In this document: positions 18,114 through 25,562 of the stretch, piece by piece
Layout: the number at the start of each line of letters is the position of its first letter
How positions within the stretch are numbered: the first letter of the stretch is position 1
Assembly: GCA_947497145.1 (NCBI GenBank)
Contig: CANMFQ010000007.1
Span: 124,001-188,000 of the forward strand
DNA length: 64,000 nucleotides
Direction of reading: 5' to 3'
Origin: an uncultured Flavobacteriaceae bacterium
GTDB lineage: Bacteria; Bacteroidota; Bacteroidia; Flavobacteriales; Flavobacteriaceae
Position numbers and translations under genes: made by a program
The notes under the pieces: generated by a model
Told to the model about the DNA's origin: nothing
Seen by the model: only the letters and a program-made list of their open reading frames with translations
The model's database searches: none

Positions 18114-18968
18114 TTAAAACCACCAAGCTACAATCCGGCTTTTTTTGTTGCCTAATACCATTTCAATTAGTTGATATTGGGCATGACTCTTTTTTAACTG
18201 CTTTTCAATTTTAAAAAGGTGTTCTGCTTTGGCAACCAAACTGGTAAAAACACCCACCTGATTTTTAAAAGCTAGGCTTTGTTTTATCATGCGTTTTAAG
18301 AATAAAGCTTCACCACCATTGCACCACAATTCATGCGCTTCGCCACCAAAATTCCGTTTAAAATTTGAGGCAACCCCAAGGTTTTTCTGTTTGTGTTGCG
18401 TGGCTCTTTTTGCTTCTTCAGCAGAACCATAAAACGGAGGATTACACATCGTAAAATGAAAGTACTCCTTCGGTTTTATAATACCTTCAAATAGGTTTGC
18501 ATTATTGTTTTGATGTCTTATTTCAATAGCTTGTGATAAGGTTTCATCGGCGGCTATATTGGCTTTAGCAGCCGCAAAGGCTTTTGCATCTATATCACAA
18601 CCTACCATGTTCCATTGGTAGGTTTTGGCAGCCAAAATCGGGTAAATACAATTGGCACCTGTACCAATATCTAATCCTTTTATAGTGTCGTTTATATTGC
18701 GCGTTGCCAGTACATCGGCAATGTGGTGTATGTAATCTACTCGGCTGGGAATTGCTGGGCATAGGTAGCCTTCGGGTATACTCCAAGTGAGTACCCCATA
18801 TTCTTTTTTTAAAATGGCTTTGTTTAAGGCCAAAACAGCTTCAGGATTACTGAAATCAATACTTTGCACTCCGTGGATATTGGTAAAAACAAAGGGTGCT
18901 AAATCTGCATGTGCATCAATAAGCATTTTAAAATCATAAGGTTTTTGGTGTATATTACGCAAATGCAT
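18114..18968 (-). CDS. rlmF: 23S rRNA (adenine-N6)-methyltransferase RlmF
   Basis: RlmF methylates the N6 of adenine 1618 (E. coli numbering) in 23S rRNA with SAM. The 284-residue protein starts MHLRNIHQKPYDF as in the family, and carries the SAM-binding GLDIGTGANCIYPIL and the base-flipping catalytic motif NPPF in TMCNPPFYGS. It is convergent with the his operon and has an exact TAnnTTTG box just upstream. Confidence 0.95.
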   Translation of the reverse strand: MHLRNIHQKPYDFKMLIDAHADLAPFVFTNIHGVQSIDFSNPEAVLALNKAILKKEYGVLTWSIPEGYLCPAIPSRVDYIHHIADVLATRNINDTIKGLDIGTGANCIYPILAAKTYQWNMVGCDIDAKAFAAAKANIAADETLSQAIEIRHQNNNANLFEGIIKPKEYFHFTMCNPPFYGSAEEAKRATQHKQKNLGVASNFKRNFGGEAHELWCNGGEALFLKRMIKQSLAFKNQVGVFTSLVAKAEHLFKIEKQLKKSHAQYQLIEMVLGNKKSRIVAWWF

Positions 18969-18985
18969 ACCGCTGAATTTAGCAA

Positions 18986-18993
18986 CAAAGGTA
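18986..18993 (-). promoter_or_regulatory. Putative rlmF promoter -7 box
   Basis: On the minus strand TACCTTTG matches TAnnTTTG exactly and lies about 18 bases before the rlmF ATG, giving a very short leader. Confidence 0.5.
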
Positions 18994-19045
18994 GCCCATA
19001 AACCAGTAAATTTTTAGTACTTTTCGCATTACTAATACCTGTGAT

Positions 19046-20266
19046 ATGAGAATTGTTTTTGCCTTGCTTGTTTTGTTGTTGTTTTCGTGTAAAACCACTA
19101 CAAAACTAACAGCTGTACCACACACCTACCCAAATCCTGTTGATACCACAACCAAGCCCATTGTTTATCAAAAGAAACAAGTGTATTCCTGTGGTGATCT
19201 AAGTGCGTCCAATGATTTTCCTACCGCCAGACTCAATAGTTTTGTTCAAGAAAATGACTCCACTTTTACGGCTCGTATTTGGCCTGAGAATTTCCCTATA
19301 AATCCTAGTCCATGGTATGCGTTTAAACTGTGGTCTAAAAATGAAAGGGAGGTCTATATTAATCTAGATTATTCAAATGGGGCAAAACATCGCTATACCC
19401 CTAAATTGAGTGCTGATGGAGACAAATGGACACCGTTAGATGCTTCTTTGCTTACTCATGGGGTAGATAGTACAAGGGTTCAATTGAAGCTTACTACAAG
19501 TAAGGACACCTTATGGGTTGCAGCCCAAGAAATAGAAGACCATCGCCGCGTAGGGCAGTGGGTGAAACAACTTAGTAAAAATAGCTTGGTAACAAATACC
19601 ACAGCAGGCAAAAGTGCTTTAGGAAGAGACTTGTATCACCTAAATATAACGCAAGGCGCTGTTGATAATAAGCCAACCATTTTGATTATAAGCAGGCAAC
19701 ATCCGCCAGAGGTTACGGGGTTTTTATGTATGAAGGCATTTGTAGAAACCATTGTTGAAGAAGGCGCTACAAACGGCTTTTTGTCGCAATATCGGGTTAT
19801 GGTATATCCGCTTATGAATCCTGATGGGGTTGATTTAGGGCATTACCGGCATAATACCGGAGGGGTTGATTTGAATAGAGATTGGAGTAAGTATCACCAA
19901 CCTGAAATAAAACAGGTAACCAATCATATGGTACGCGAAACGGTTACACATAACAATGATGTTGTTTTAGGGCTTGATTTTCATAGTACTTTTCATGATG
20001 TATATTACACCCCTGATGCCACCGTAAAACGCAAAATTCCTGAATTTACTAAGGTATGGCTTGAAAAAATACGACTTGCAACAGGTTTAGAACGTATTAA
20101 TGAAGCGCCAGGCCCAATTTCACGACCTACCTCTAGCGGTTGGTTTAACCAGCAGTTTGGTGCCACGGGGATTACGTATGAAATTGGAGATGATACACCA
20201 CGTGATTTTATAAAGAAAAAAGGGGTTGAATCTGCTCGGGCAATGATGCAATTGCTTACCAAATAA
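19046..20266 (+). CDS. Secreted/lipoprotein M14 zinc carboxypeptidase
   Basis: A 406-residue exported peptidase. Residues 1-15 are a lipoprotein-type signal ending in LLLFSC, so it is probably membrane anchored. An N-terminal beta domain (about 45-165) precedes the M14 domain, whose zinc ligands appear as His and Glu in SRQHPPEVTG (about 217 and 220) and a His in GLDFHSTFHD (about 311). The catalytic Glu is probably in TYEIGDD (about 377). The NPDGVDLGHYRHNTGGVDLNRDW stretch spans the substrate-carboxylate Arg region. The exact peptide substrate is unknown. Confidence 0.9.
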   Translation: MRIVFALLVLLLFSCKTTTKLTAVPHTYPNPVDTTTKPIVYQKKQVYSCGDLSASNDFPTARLNSFVQENDSTFTARIWPENFPINPSPWYAFKLWSKNEREVYINLDYSNGAKHRYTPKLSADGDKWTPLDASLLTHGVDSTRVQLKLTTSKDTLWVAAQEIEDHRRVGQWVKQLSKNSLVTNTTAGKSALGRDLYHLNITQGAVDNKPTILIISRQHPPEVTGFLCMKAFVETIVEEGATNGFLSQYRVMVYPLMNPDGVDLGHYRHNTGGVDLNRDWSKYHQPEIKQVTNHMVRETVTHNNDVVLGLDFHSTFHDVYYTPDATVKRKIPEFTKVWLEKIRLATGLERINEAPGPISRPTSSGWFNQQFGATGITYEIGDDTPRDFIKKKGVESARAMMQLLTK

Positions 20267-20300
20267 CAATATATATGTTGCACCATAGTGCCTGTAGTAA

Positions 20301-21233
20301 ATGAATACCACAAAGAAAAACACACCGCTTATTGTTCTTGCTTTCTTTTCAATTTATGTGATTTGGGGTTCTACCTATTTACTCAACAAAATTGCTGTGG
20401 CTGAGTTGCCTCCTTTTATGTTGGCATCCATACGCTTTATAATTGCCGGAATGCTCATTTTTATACTTTGTGCGATACTAGGTATTCCGTTACGCATATC
20501 TAAAAAGCAGTTTATAAATACCATTATTGCTGGTTTCCTCTTTTTGGCGTTTGGCAATGGGGTAGTGGTATGGGCTTTAAAATATGTAGATAGCGGCCTG
20601 GCTGCTCTAGAAATATCAGCACAGCCACTAATAGTGCTACTTTTAATGCTGCTGCTACAGGGTAAAAAGATACAGCCAATGTCAGTTGTTGGGGTGGTTT
20701 TTGGTGTTATTGGTATTTATCTTTTGGTGAGTCAGAAACAGGTGATAAGTCAGGAAAACTCCCTTTTGGGCATGGTAATGATTTTTCTTTGTATGCTCAG
20801 TTGGGCTTATGGCAGTTTGTTTGTAGGTAAAGCCGATTTGCCCAAAAATTATTTGGTAAACACCGGTTATCAAATGTTTACAGGAGGAGTGTTGTTGTTG
20901 GTGTCAAGTTTGGCTTTTAATGAGCAATGGTCATCACCGCTGGTATGGAGCAGTAAGGTGCAGTTTGCCATGGTACTACTGGTGATTTTTGGCAGTATTG
21001 TTGCATTCACGGCTTTCAACTATTTGCTGCGGGTAGTATCGCCAGAAAAAGTGGCAACCTCTACCTATGTGAACCCTATTATCGCCTTAGCCTTGGGCTG
21101 GTATTTTTTAGATGAGCACATTAGCTTACAGTCTATAATTGCTACCATTGTGCTTTTAACAGGTGTGTACTTTATTAATACTAAAAAGAAGCTGACGCTT
21201 TTTTCGAGATTTGGAAAATTACCAAGGGAGTAG
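20301..21233 (+). CDS. EamA/DMT family transporter
   Basis: A 310-residue inner-membrane protein with about ten transmembrane helices arranged as two EamA repeats (about 10-145 and 155-293). The N-terminal YVIWGSTYLLNKIAV and the second-repeat AFTAFNYLLRVVSPEKVATSTYVNPIIALALGWYFLDE segments are typical of RhaT/YedA-like drug/metabolite exporters. The cargo cannot be told from sequence. It lies 34 bases after the M14 peptidase and may share its transcript. Confidence 0.92.
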   Translation: MNTTKKNTPLIVLAFFSIYVIWGSTYLLNKIAVAELPPFMLASIRFIIAGMLIFILCAILGIPLRISKKQFINTIIAGFLFLAFGNGVVVWALKYVDSGLAALEISAQPLIVLLLMLLLQGKKIQPMSVVGVVFGVIGIYLLVSQKQVISQENSLLGMVMIFLCMLSWAYGSLFVGKADLPKNYLVNTGYQMFTGGVLLLVSSLAFNEQWSSPLVWSSKVQFAMVLLVIFGSIVAFTAFNYLLRVVSPEKVATSTYVNPIIALALGWYFLDEHISLQSIIATIVLLTGVYFINTKKKLTLFSRFGKLPRE

Positions 21234-21293
21234 TTTTTGTTTTTTAGTTTCAATGTAATGAAACGGTTGCATTCATTTTTTATATTTAACACC

Positions 21294-22157
21294 ATGAAAA
21301 TACGAAACACTGTTAAAGGTATTGGTTTAATCGTCATTCTTATTAGTTGTACTCATTGTACTGTGTTGCAATGGCGACATTCTGATAAAGACTTACAAAC
21401 AATTTATAAGGCTAAACAGATTGAAACAGCAATTCATTATTTTAAAGTCGATAGTTTAGATGTAAAGATTAGAATACAATCGGTAAATAACCCTACAAGT
21501 GCTATTAATTTGGTGTTTTTACACGGGTCGCCAAGTTCATTATCGGCTTGGCAAGCTTATTTAACCGACGCTACATTACGACAACAAACCAGTATGCTGG
21601 CCATTGATAGACCAGGGTATGGTTATTCTAATTTCGGAAAATCGATGCCCGCTATTGTTGATCAAGCTAAATTAATGAATGCGATACTTGAAGACCAACA
21701 ACTTAAAAACGTGATTATTATAGGGACGTCTTATGGTGGCCCTATAGCGGCACGAGTGGCATTATATAACCCTAATGTTAAAGCAGTAATTATGATGTCG
21801 CCAGCTATAGACCCTAAACTAGAAAAAAACGTTTGGGGTTCTGGTTTTACCCAATGTTTTCTTACTCGGTGGCTCGTACCAACAGGCTACCGCGTGGCAG
21901 GAGATGAAAAAACGGTACATGCTAGCGAATTAGAACAGCTTAAAACCGATTGGAATTTGGTACAACAACCCATTGTTCATATTCATGGCGATGCCGATGA
22001 TTTGGTGCCTTACGAAAATATTCATTTTAGTCAATCGCAATTTAAAAACTGTACCGTTGTAACCATCCCTTATAAAGGTCATGAAATTGCATGGAAGTAT
22101 CCAGAACTTATGATACCGCATATTTTAAAAAGTGTAGCGCAAGTAGCTAAGCGGTGA
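21294..22157 (+). CDS. Alpha/beta hydrolase lipoprotein
   Basis: A 287-residue alpha/beta hydrolase. The signal MKIRNTVKGIGLIVILISC ends in a lipobox Cys, so the enzyme is probably anchored in the outer membrane or periplasm. The oxyanion motif LHGSPSS, nucleophile Ser in GTSYGGPIA (about 145), the acid Asp in HIHGDADDLVP and the final His in KGHEIAW form a complete catalytic set. I start at ATG 21294; an in-frame ATG at 21237 would put 19 residues in front of the signal peptide. The substrate is unknown. Confidence 0.88.
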   Translation: MKIRNTVKGIGLIVILISCTHCTVLQWRHSDKDLQTIYKAKQIETAIHYFKVDSLDVKIRIQSVNNPTSAINLVFLHGSPSSLSAWQAYLTDATLRQQTSMLAIDRPGYGYSNFGKSMPAIVDQAKLMNAILEDQQLKNVIIIGTSYGGPIAARVALYNPNVKAVIMMSPAIDPKLEKNVWGSGFTQCFLTRWLVPTGYRVAGDEKTVHASELEQLKTDWNLVQQPIVHIHGDADDLVPYENIHFSQSQFKNCTVVTIPYKGHEIAWKYPELMIPHILKSVAQVAKR

Positions 22158-22224
22158 TTTAAGCATAAGAGAAACTAAGGATGTGTCTTAGAAAGCCTGC
22201 TATATGGTAAGTAGGCATAGTTAT

Positions 22225-22416
22225 TTACTTCCAGCCTGTTCCAAGTTTTTCATTCGGTTCAGGTTCTATAAGGTTCCTATGATTCAATTCCATTGGGTTT
22301 TCCCCTCGCTTTATTCTTTTATGCATATCAAGAAGCGTGGTGAAAATAAATATTATTGCCTCATTTTTCTCGTCATTTTCCAATTTTAATTTTATCAACG
22401 CTTTTTTTAAATAGAT
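22225..22416 (-). pseudogene. Open frame resembling a gene 3' end, start missing
   Basis: On the minus strand an open frame of 63 codons ends at TAA 22225-22227. It has no ATG start; a TTG at 22398 is the only candidate. Codon use and residue mix look protein-like, with the C-terminal stretch NLIEPEPNEKLGTGWK and the helix IIFIFTTLLDMHKRIKRG. I do not recognise the family. It may be a small gene with an unusual start, but a 5'-truncated remnant at the edge of the decayed 22-26 kb region is more likely. The rest of the 22158-22564 gap shows nothing else. Confidence 0.4.
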
Positions 22417-22564
22417 TTAAAAGTACCTGTTTTTAAATGATAAGTTTGTGCGAATTCAAACCGAAAGTTCTTCAATAAGTATTATATGATTAAGGAGTTT
22501 TGCGTCGTCTGATGTGAACTATTTCTTGGGTATGTTTTTTAACTAAGCAATTGTACAATGCTTT

Positions 22565-23185
22565 TTATTCAACTTTCAATTTCAACGCGTCGAAAGAATT
22601 TGATTTAATTGCGATTAATCCGAATTTCGTTTCTCCATTTTTTATGATAGTTCCGTTAAGGTTGTATGCTAACATTTCTTCTTTAAATTTTTTGTTAGCA
22701 GAACCAGCTGCAATCATATTTCCACCAGCTAAACCAGGGCCTAATATTAATCCAATAGGGGTAGAGCTTGTTTGTTCTTGAAATCCATTTGAATTGGTTT
22801 CGGTAGTGTATAAATTAACTGGTGTCAGTAGTAAATACCACAAATAAGATGCTGGACTTTGCTTTAGCGTGTTGAAAGCCTTTCCGTTTTCTATAACGTA
22901 CACTTCAGCTCCATTTTCGTATGTGAATTTTGTATCTTTTCCTAATGTTAAATCCTTTCCAGAATTGTTGGTTATTTTAACAGCAACAAGTTTAACACCT
23001 TTTTTAAGTTCTTTTTTAGCGTATTTTTTGTCAAGCAAATCATATTTGTATTCAAGTTTTACATTGTCAGTTTCATTAATTGAAATGTAGTTAATCGATT
23101 TAGGGGCAATCATTTTGTAAGCAGAGGCGCAACTTGTCACTGATGCAATTCCAAAAAATAGTAATGTTAATTTAAAAAGTTTCAT
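22565..23185 (-). CDS. Hypothetical lipoprotein
   Basis: A 206-residue exported protein of unknown function. Residues 1-19 are a signal ending in SVTSC, so it is probably lipidated. The mature part is beta-rich (residues about 45-110, with VKLVAVKITNNSGKDLTL), then a hydrophobic glycine-rich segment (about 147-165, PIGLILGPGLAGGNMIAAGSA) that could touch a membrane, and a charged tail. The upstream region holds a perfect palindrome and a copy of a larger inverted motif (see separate entries). I do not recognise the family. Confidence 0.7.
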   Translation of the reverse strand: MKLFKLTLLFFGIASVTSCASAYKMIAPKSINYISINETDNVKLEYKYDLLDKKYAKKELKKGVKLVAVKITNNSGKDLTLGKDTKFTYENGAEVYVIENGKAFNTLKQSPASYLWYLLLTPVNLYTTETNSNGFQEQTSSTPIGLILGPGLAGGNMIAAGSANKKFKEEMLAYNLNGTIIKNGETKFGLIAIKSNSFDALKLKVE

Positions 23186-23217
23186 TGGTTTAGGTTTAAT
23201 TGGTTGATAGTTAGTTT

Positions 23218-23232
23218 GCAGTAGTTTACTGC
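23218..23232. promoter_or_regulatory. 15-bp perfect palindrome upstream of the 22565-23185 gene
   Basis: GCAGTA-GTT-TACTGC lies 33 bases before the ATG of the minus-strand lipoprotein gene, a position suited to an operator. No regulator is identified. Confidence 0.4.
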
Positions 23233-23238
23233 AATTGA

Positions 23239-23271
23239 ATATCCGTACTTAGGACTAGGACGTATATTCCT
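23239..23271 (-). repeat. Palindromic-arm motif, copy 1
   Basis: ATATCCGTACT and ACGTATATTCCT flank a 10-base centre. The same two arms recur around a 5-base centre at 25563-25590. On the minus strand further similarity extends upstream through an ATTAGT segment. Confidence 0.6.
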
Positions 23272-23468
23272 CTTATGTAGTACTAATTTAAACTATTTTC
23301 ACTGCTTTTAAAAGTATTTATAGCCACATGGGTGTATATTTTAGTTGTTTAGCGGTATCATGTTGAATAGGGCTTAACCCAAAGGGTATGTATCAAAGCT
23401 ATCTAATGCCTAATTACAACCCGAAATTAAACAAACGCATAGTAATCTCGATAGTATCGGCAAAGCAG

Positions 23469-23529
23469 CCGGTTCAGTCAACATCGCCATCATGTTGGGT
23501 AGCACCGGCCACACGAAGGCTTAGTTATT
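23469..23529 (-). repeat. ~60-bp gene-trailing element, copy 1
   Basis: Read on the plus strand it starts CCGGTTCAGTCAACA and ends GCTTAGTTATT, matching the ends of 24394-24453 with a diverged middle. It lies 11 bases beyond the stop of the minus-strand gene 23541-24038. The rest of the 23186-23540 gap has no gene I can support. Confidence 0.5.
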
Positions 23530-23540
23530 GTGCAACGTTT

Positions 23541-24038
23541 TTATGCGATGCTATTTATTCCCAAATCTTTGTAAGACTTTGTTGTGAGGTTAATTTTAAT
23601 ATTAAAAAAGCAATTCCCACCATCTTCAACGAGCGGCAATTCAGTTCTCCATTCTTCAAATTCGAAATCTTCACAAAAAAAGTTAATCCAAATCTCTTTT
23701 TCTCCTTTTTCATTTAAGATGGCTACATATTGTCGTTTGTAACCTTCTAGTTCAAGTCTCCACCTGGAATCTTTTTCTAGTCCGTCATTGTGTTCTATTA
23801 TTGCTTTTTTTAGAATAGGTTCAATTTCGCTTAGTTCGTTCAAACTTAAATCCGTTGCTGACGGTTTTGAGTTTTCAAAAATCCAGTACCATTCGGGATT
23901 AAATTGCAAAATTGCAAAGTCCGAATGAGCGAGTCCAAAATCCGTCCCTTTAACTTTTTCCGCGACTTTATTGTCCGTTTTTGGTTGTTCCTTGCAGGAG
24001 GTAAATAAAACTAATAAAATAAGAATGGTTCTTTTCAA
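23541..24038 (-). CDS. Hypothetical lipoprotein with TTG start next to an intron relic
   Basis: A 165-residue protein of unknown function. MKRTILILLVLFTSC is a clear lipoprotein signal, followed by a Lys/Glu-rich linker and a mixed domain containing FNPEWYWIFE and WRLELEGYKRQYVAIL. The only start that precedes the signal closely is TTG at 24038; no in-frame ATG exists upstream. The 3' end of a group II intron relic ends 22 bases before this start, so the normal upstream region may have been replaced. The family is not recognised. Confidence 0.65.
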   Translation of the reverse strand: MKRTILILLVLFTSCKEQPKTDNKVAEKVKGTDFGLAHSDFAILQFNPEWYWIFENSKPSATDLSLNELSEIEPILKKAIIEHNDGLEKDSRWRLELEGYKRQYVAILNEKGEKEIWINFFCEDFEFEEWRTELPLVEDGGNCFFNIKINLTTKSYKDLGINSIA

Positions 24039-24060
24039 ATCTGCTTTTTCAAAATGTTTT

Positions 24061-24206
24061 AACCGGGTAGCGTAAGCCCCCTAAGAACCGTACGTGCGAG
24101 TTTCCCAGCATACGGCTCAGGCACTTATACCATTTTTTGATAAACGAATCCCCCGAGGGTGTTAATTTTAAGTTTATTCAAATATAGTTGTTTGTTTGGA
24201 TGGTTT
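24061..24206 (-). mobile_element. 5'-truncated group II intron 3' end, copy A
   Basis: On the minus strand 24118-24085 reads as a 34-nt group II intron domain V: GAGCCGTATGC, GGAAAC tetraloop region, GTACGGTTC. The AGC catalytic triad and a fully paired lower stem are intact. Behind it a short domain VI-like segment ends in CTACCCGGTT at 24061. About 90 bases upstream of domain V still align with copy B, then similarity stops near 24206. The intron body and reverse transcriptase are absent, so it cannot move on its own. Confidence 0.8.
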
Positions 24207-24271
24207 TGTGCCCAAAACGAAGGAAAAGAGAAAAACGTACAGCAAATACTTAAAAATAGTTTGGGTTTCAT
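24125..24271 (-). CDS. Short ORF with signal peptide running into intron copy A
   Basis: A 48-codon frame begins at ATG 24271 with MKPKLFLSICCTFFSF and a plausible cleavage after FWAQ, a common Bacteroidota export signal. An exact TAnnTTTG box (TAAATTTG) lies directly before the ATG. From about codon 24 the frame enters sequence shared with intron copy B and stops within it. It looks like the first exon of a secreted protein gene whose continuation was lost when the intron copy inserted; a chance ORF cannot be excluded. Confidence 0.3.
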   Translation of the reverse strand: MKPKLFLSICCTFFSFPSFWAQNHPNKQLYLNKLKINTLGGFVYQKMV

Positions 24272-24273
24272 AC

Positions 24274-24281
24274 CAAATTTA
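24274..24281 (-). promoter_or_regulatory. TAnnTTTG box before the short signal-peptide ORF
   Basis: Minus-strand TAAATTTG is an exact match two bases before the ATG at 24271. Any transcript would be nearly leaderless. Confidence 0.25.
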
Positions 24282-24393
24282 TCTTCATTATAGGGTTTTC
24301 TTCAATAAAGATAGCTGTAGAACGCTATAACAATGACCATCTTCCTTGCCAAGGTCTAGGTAAACTTCTCCATTTCCCCCTTATCTACTAACC

Positions 24394-24453
24394 CCGGATC
24401 AGTCAACAAATCATATAGCGCTAGCCTATCGGCGCGCCATATGCTTAGTTATT
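24394..24453 (-). repeat. ~60-bp gene-trailing element, copy 2
   Basis: It begins CCGGATCAGTCAACA and ends GCTTAGTTATT on the plus strand, as in 23469-23529. It sits three bases beyond the stop of the minus-strand gene ending at 24457. A 30-codon open stretch at 24356-24448 overlaps it. Confidence 0.5.
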
Positions 24454-24456
24454 CCA

Positions 24457-24954
24457 TTAGTACTTTTGTTTTTTAGTTCGGATTATTTTTCTTCTAATTA
24501 TTTTACTAATAGGGAAATAAATTATCACGGTCATTAAAGTCATAAAAAGTAACATTACAATTTCAGTTTTATTAATTCTACTCCCAACTTTTTTTCCATT
24601 AACATATATAATTCTAGCTGTTTCAGATTCTTGGGCAATCCATTTGGATTCTTTTAATGCTTTTAATTGAAATGAAACATTATCTCCAATTTGATAATTT
24701 GTTTCTATCTCATCTTTTGCATTAAAAACTTTAATTCCAGTTTTAATTTGATAAACCTTATAAGTATATTGTTCAACAGGTTCTAGACCTTGTTTATATT
24801 GAATATTTACTATTTGTCCTTTTTCCAAATTATTCCAGTTTTTTATAGTAAAAAAAAGGGTTGATGAACAAAAATAAAATAGGCTTAAATAAATAAGTAT
24901 TGTGACTCCAGATATTAGTATAACAAAGAAATTATATATTATTTTTTTAATCAA
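24457..24954 (-). CDS. Hypothetical membrane protein, 5' end disturbed by intron relic
   Basis: A protein of about 165 residues with a transmembrane helix near its N-terminus (about 5-30 from the TTG at 24954), a beta-rich exposed domain of ~100 residues, and a second helix (about 130-150) before a very basic tail RRKIIRTKKQK. The layout recalls DUF3592-type proteins, but similarity is weak. The same frame runs upstream to an ATG at 25053, but that would translate intron domain V (PEPYAGKLARTVLRG...), an annotation artefact seen at many group II introns. The true start is uncertain and may be lost. Confidence 0.5.
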   Translation of the reverse strand: MIKKIIYNFFVILISGVTILIYLSLFYFCSSTLFFTIKNWNNLEKGQIVNIQYKQGLEPVEQYTYKVYQIKTGIKVFNAKDEIETNYQIGDNVSFQLKALKESKWIAQESETARIIYVNGKKVGSRINKTEIVMLLFMTLMTVIIYFPISKIIRRKIIRTKKQKY

Positions 24955-24989
24955 TAGTTGAGTTTCAGAGTGTGAGTTTTGTATTAATG

Positions 24990-25275
24990 AACCGGGTAGC
25001 GTAAGCCCCCTAAGAACCGTGCGTGCGAGTTTCCCAGCATACGGCTCAGGCACTTTTTATGGTTTTTCGATAAACGAATCCCCCGGCAGTTGTTAAACGT
25101 GTATCTATCCAAATATAGTTATTTGTTTAGATAGGATTGCTAATTTCTCTCTATCCTTTTTTCTTCCGTAAAAATACTTGTCAAACTCTTTTAAGTATGG
25201 GTTTGCCTTGCTTTTAATCTTTATATGATATTTTATAGGTACTTGCGCTATTTTGTATAGCCTATAGGATTATTT
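24990..25275 (-). mobile_element. 5'-truncated group II intron 3' end, copy B
   Basis: The last 64 bases are nearly identical to copy A. Domain V is at 25047-25014 on the minus strand; one base differs from copy A (GCACGG instead of GTACGG), which breaks an A-U pair. Unlike copy A, it retains the end of the intron-encoded reverse transcriptase/maturase. The 5' boundary near 25275 is inferred from where coding similarity stops. Confidence 0.85.
25105..25269 (-). pseudogene. C-terminal remnant of group II intron reverse transcriptase/maturase
   Basis: An open frame of 54 codons without a start reads IAQVPIKYHIKIKSKANPYL followed by KEFDKYFYGRKK and stops at 25105-25107. This matches the C-terminal end of group II intron proteins, where a conserved I-x-H-x-KIK-x-x-ANP-x-x-x-x-x-x-x-YF pattern precedes the DNA-binding/endonuclease region. 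The reverse transcriptase and maturase domains are missing. It lies directly 5' of domain V, the normal place. Confidence 0.8.
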
Positions 25276-25335
25276 AGCCAGAAAAGACAGCTGCTGGTAT
25301 CTTAAATATTAACAATTATTTTAAATAAATTGATT

Positions 25336-25455
25336 CTAATTTAAATGATACGAATTGTGAATGTAAAAAGTTAACATAAACCATAAAATTATTAAAAATG
25401 CAATTCCCCATTGTAGAGTTGTATTATTCTTTTTTTTATTTATCTTGATGTTCAT
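25336..25455 (-). CDS. Small single-span membrane protein (39 aa)
   Basis: ATG at 25455 opens a 39-codon frame. The N-terminus is strongly basic (MNIKINKKKNN), followed by one hydrophobic helix WGIAFLIILWFMLTFYI and a short polar tail. The positive-inside rule predicts N-in/C-out. It lies between the palindromic-arm motif copy 2 and the intron relic, on the same strand. Function and family are unknown; a charge-plus-helix pattern this clean makes it better than a random ORF, but expression is unproven. Confidence 0.45.
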   Translation of the reverse strand: MNIKINKKKNNTTLQWGIAFLIILWFMLTFYIHNSYHLN

Positions 25456-25562
25456 AATATAAAAATTTTATTGATTTACATGTTAGTAGATTAAAACTAA
25501 TATTTGTTACCGAATAATATGTTTTTTTGAGTTTGAGGTTTTTTATTGTAGGTAACAATCGT

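Noticed and set aside
22204-22389. Plus-strand 61-codon ORF
   Set aside because: It is antisense to a more protein-like minus-strand frame and has implausible residue use.
23469-23529. Integron attC site
   Set aside because: The GTTRRRY and RYYYAAC cores are absent, and no integrase gene is seen.
23388-23717. Plus-strand 109-codon ORF
   Set aside because: It overlaps the 3' part of a lipoprotein gene on the other strand and has no recognisable features.
24356-24448. 30-codon minus-strand open stretch with protein-like residues after the 24457 gene
   Set aside because: Too short, no start codon, and it coincides with the ~60-bp repeated element.
24061-25275. An intact, mobile group II intron
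   Set aside because: Domains I-IV and most of the reverse transcriptase are missing in both copies.
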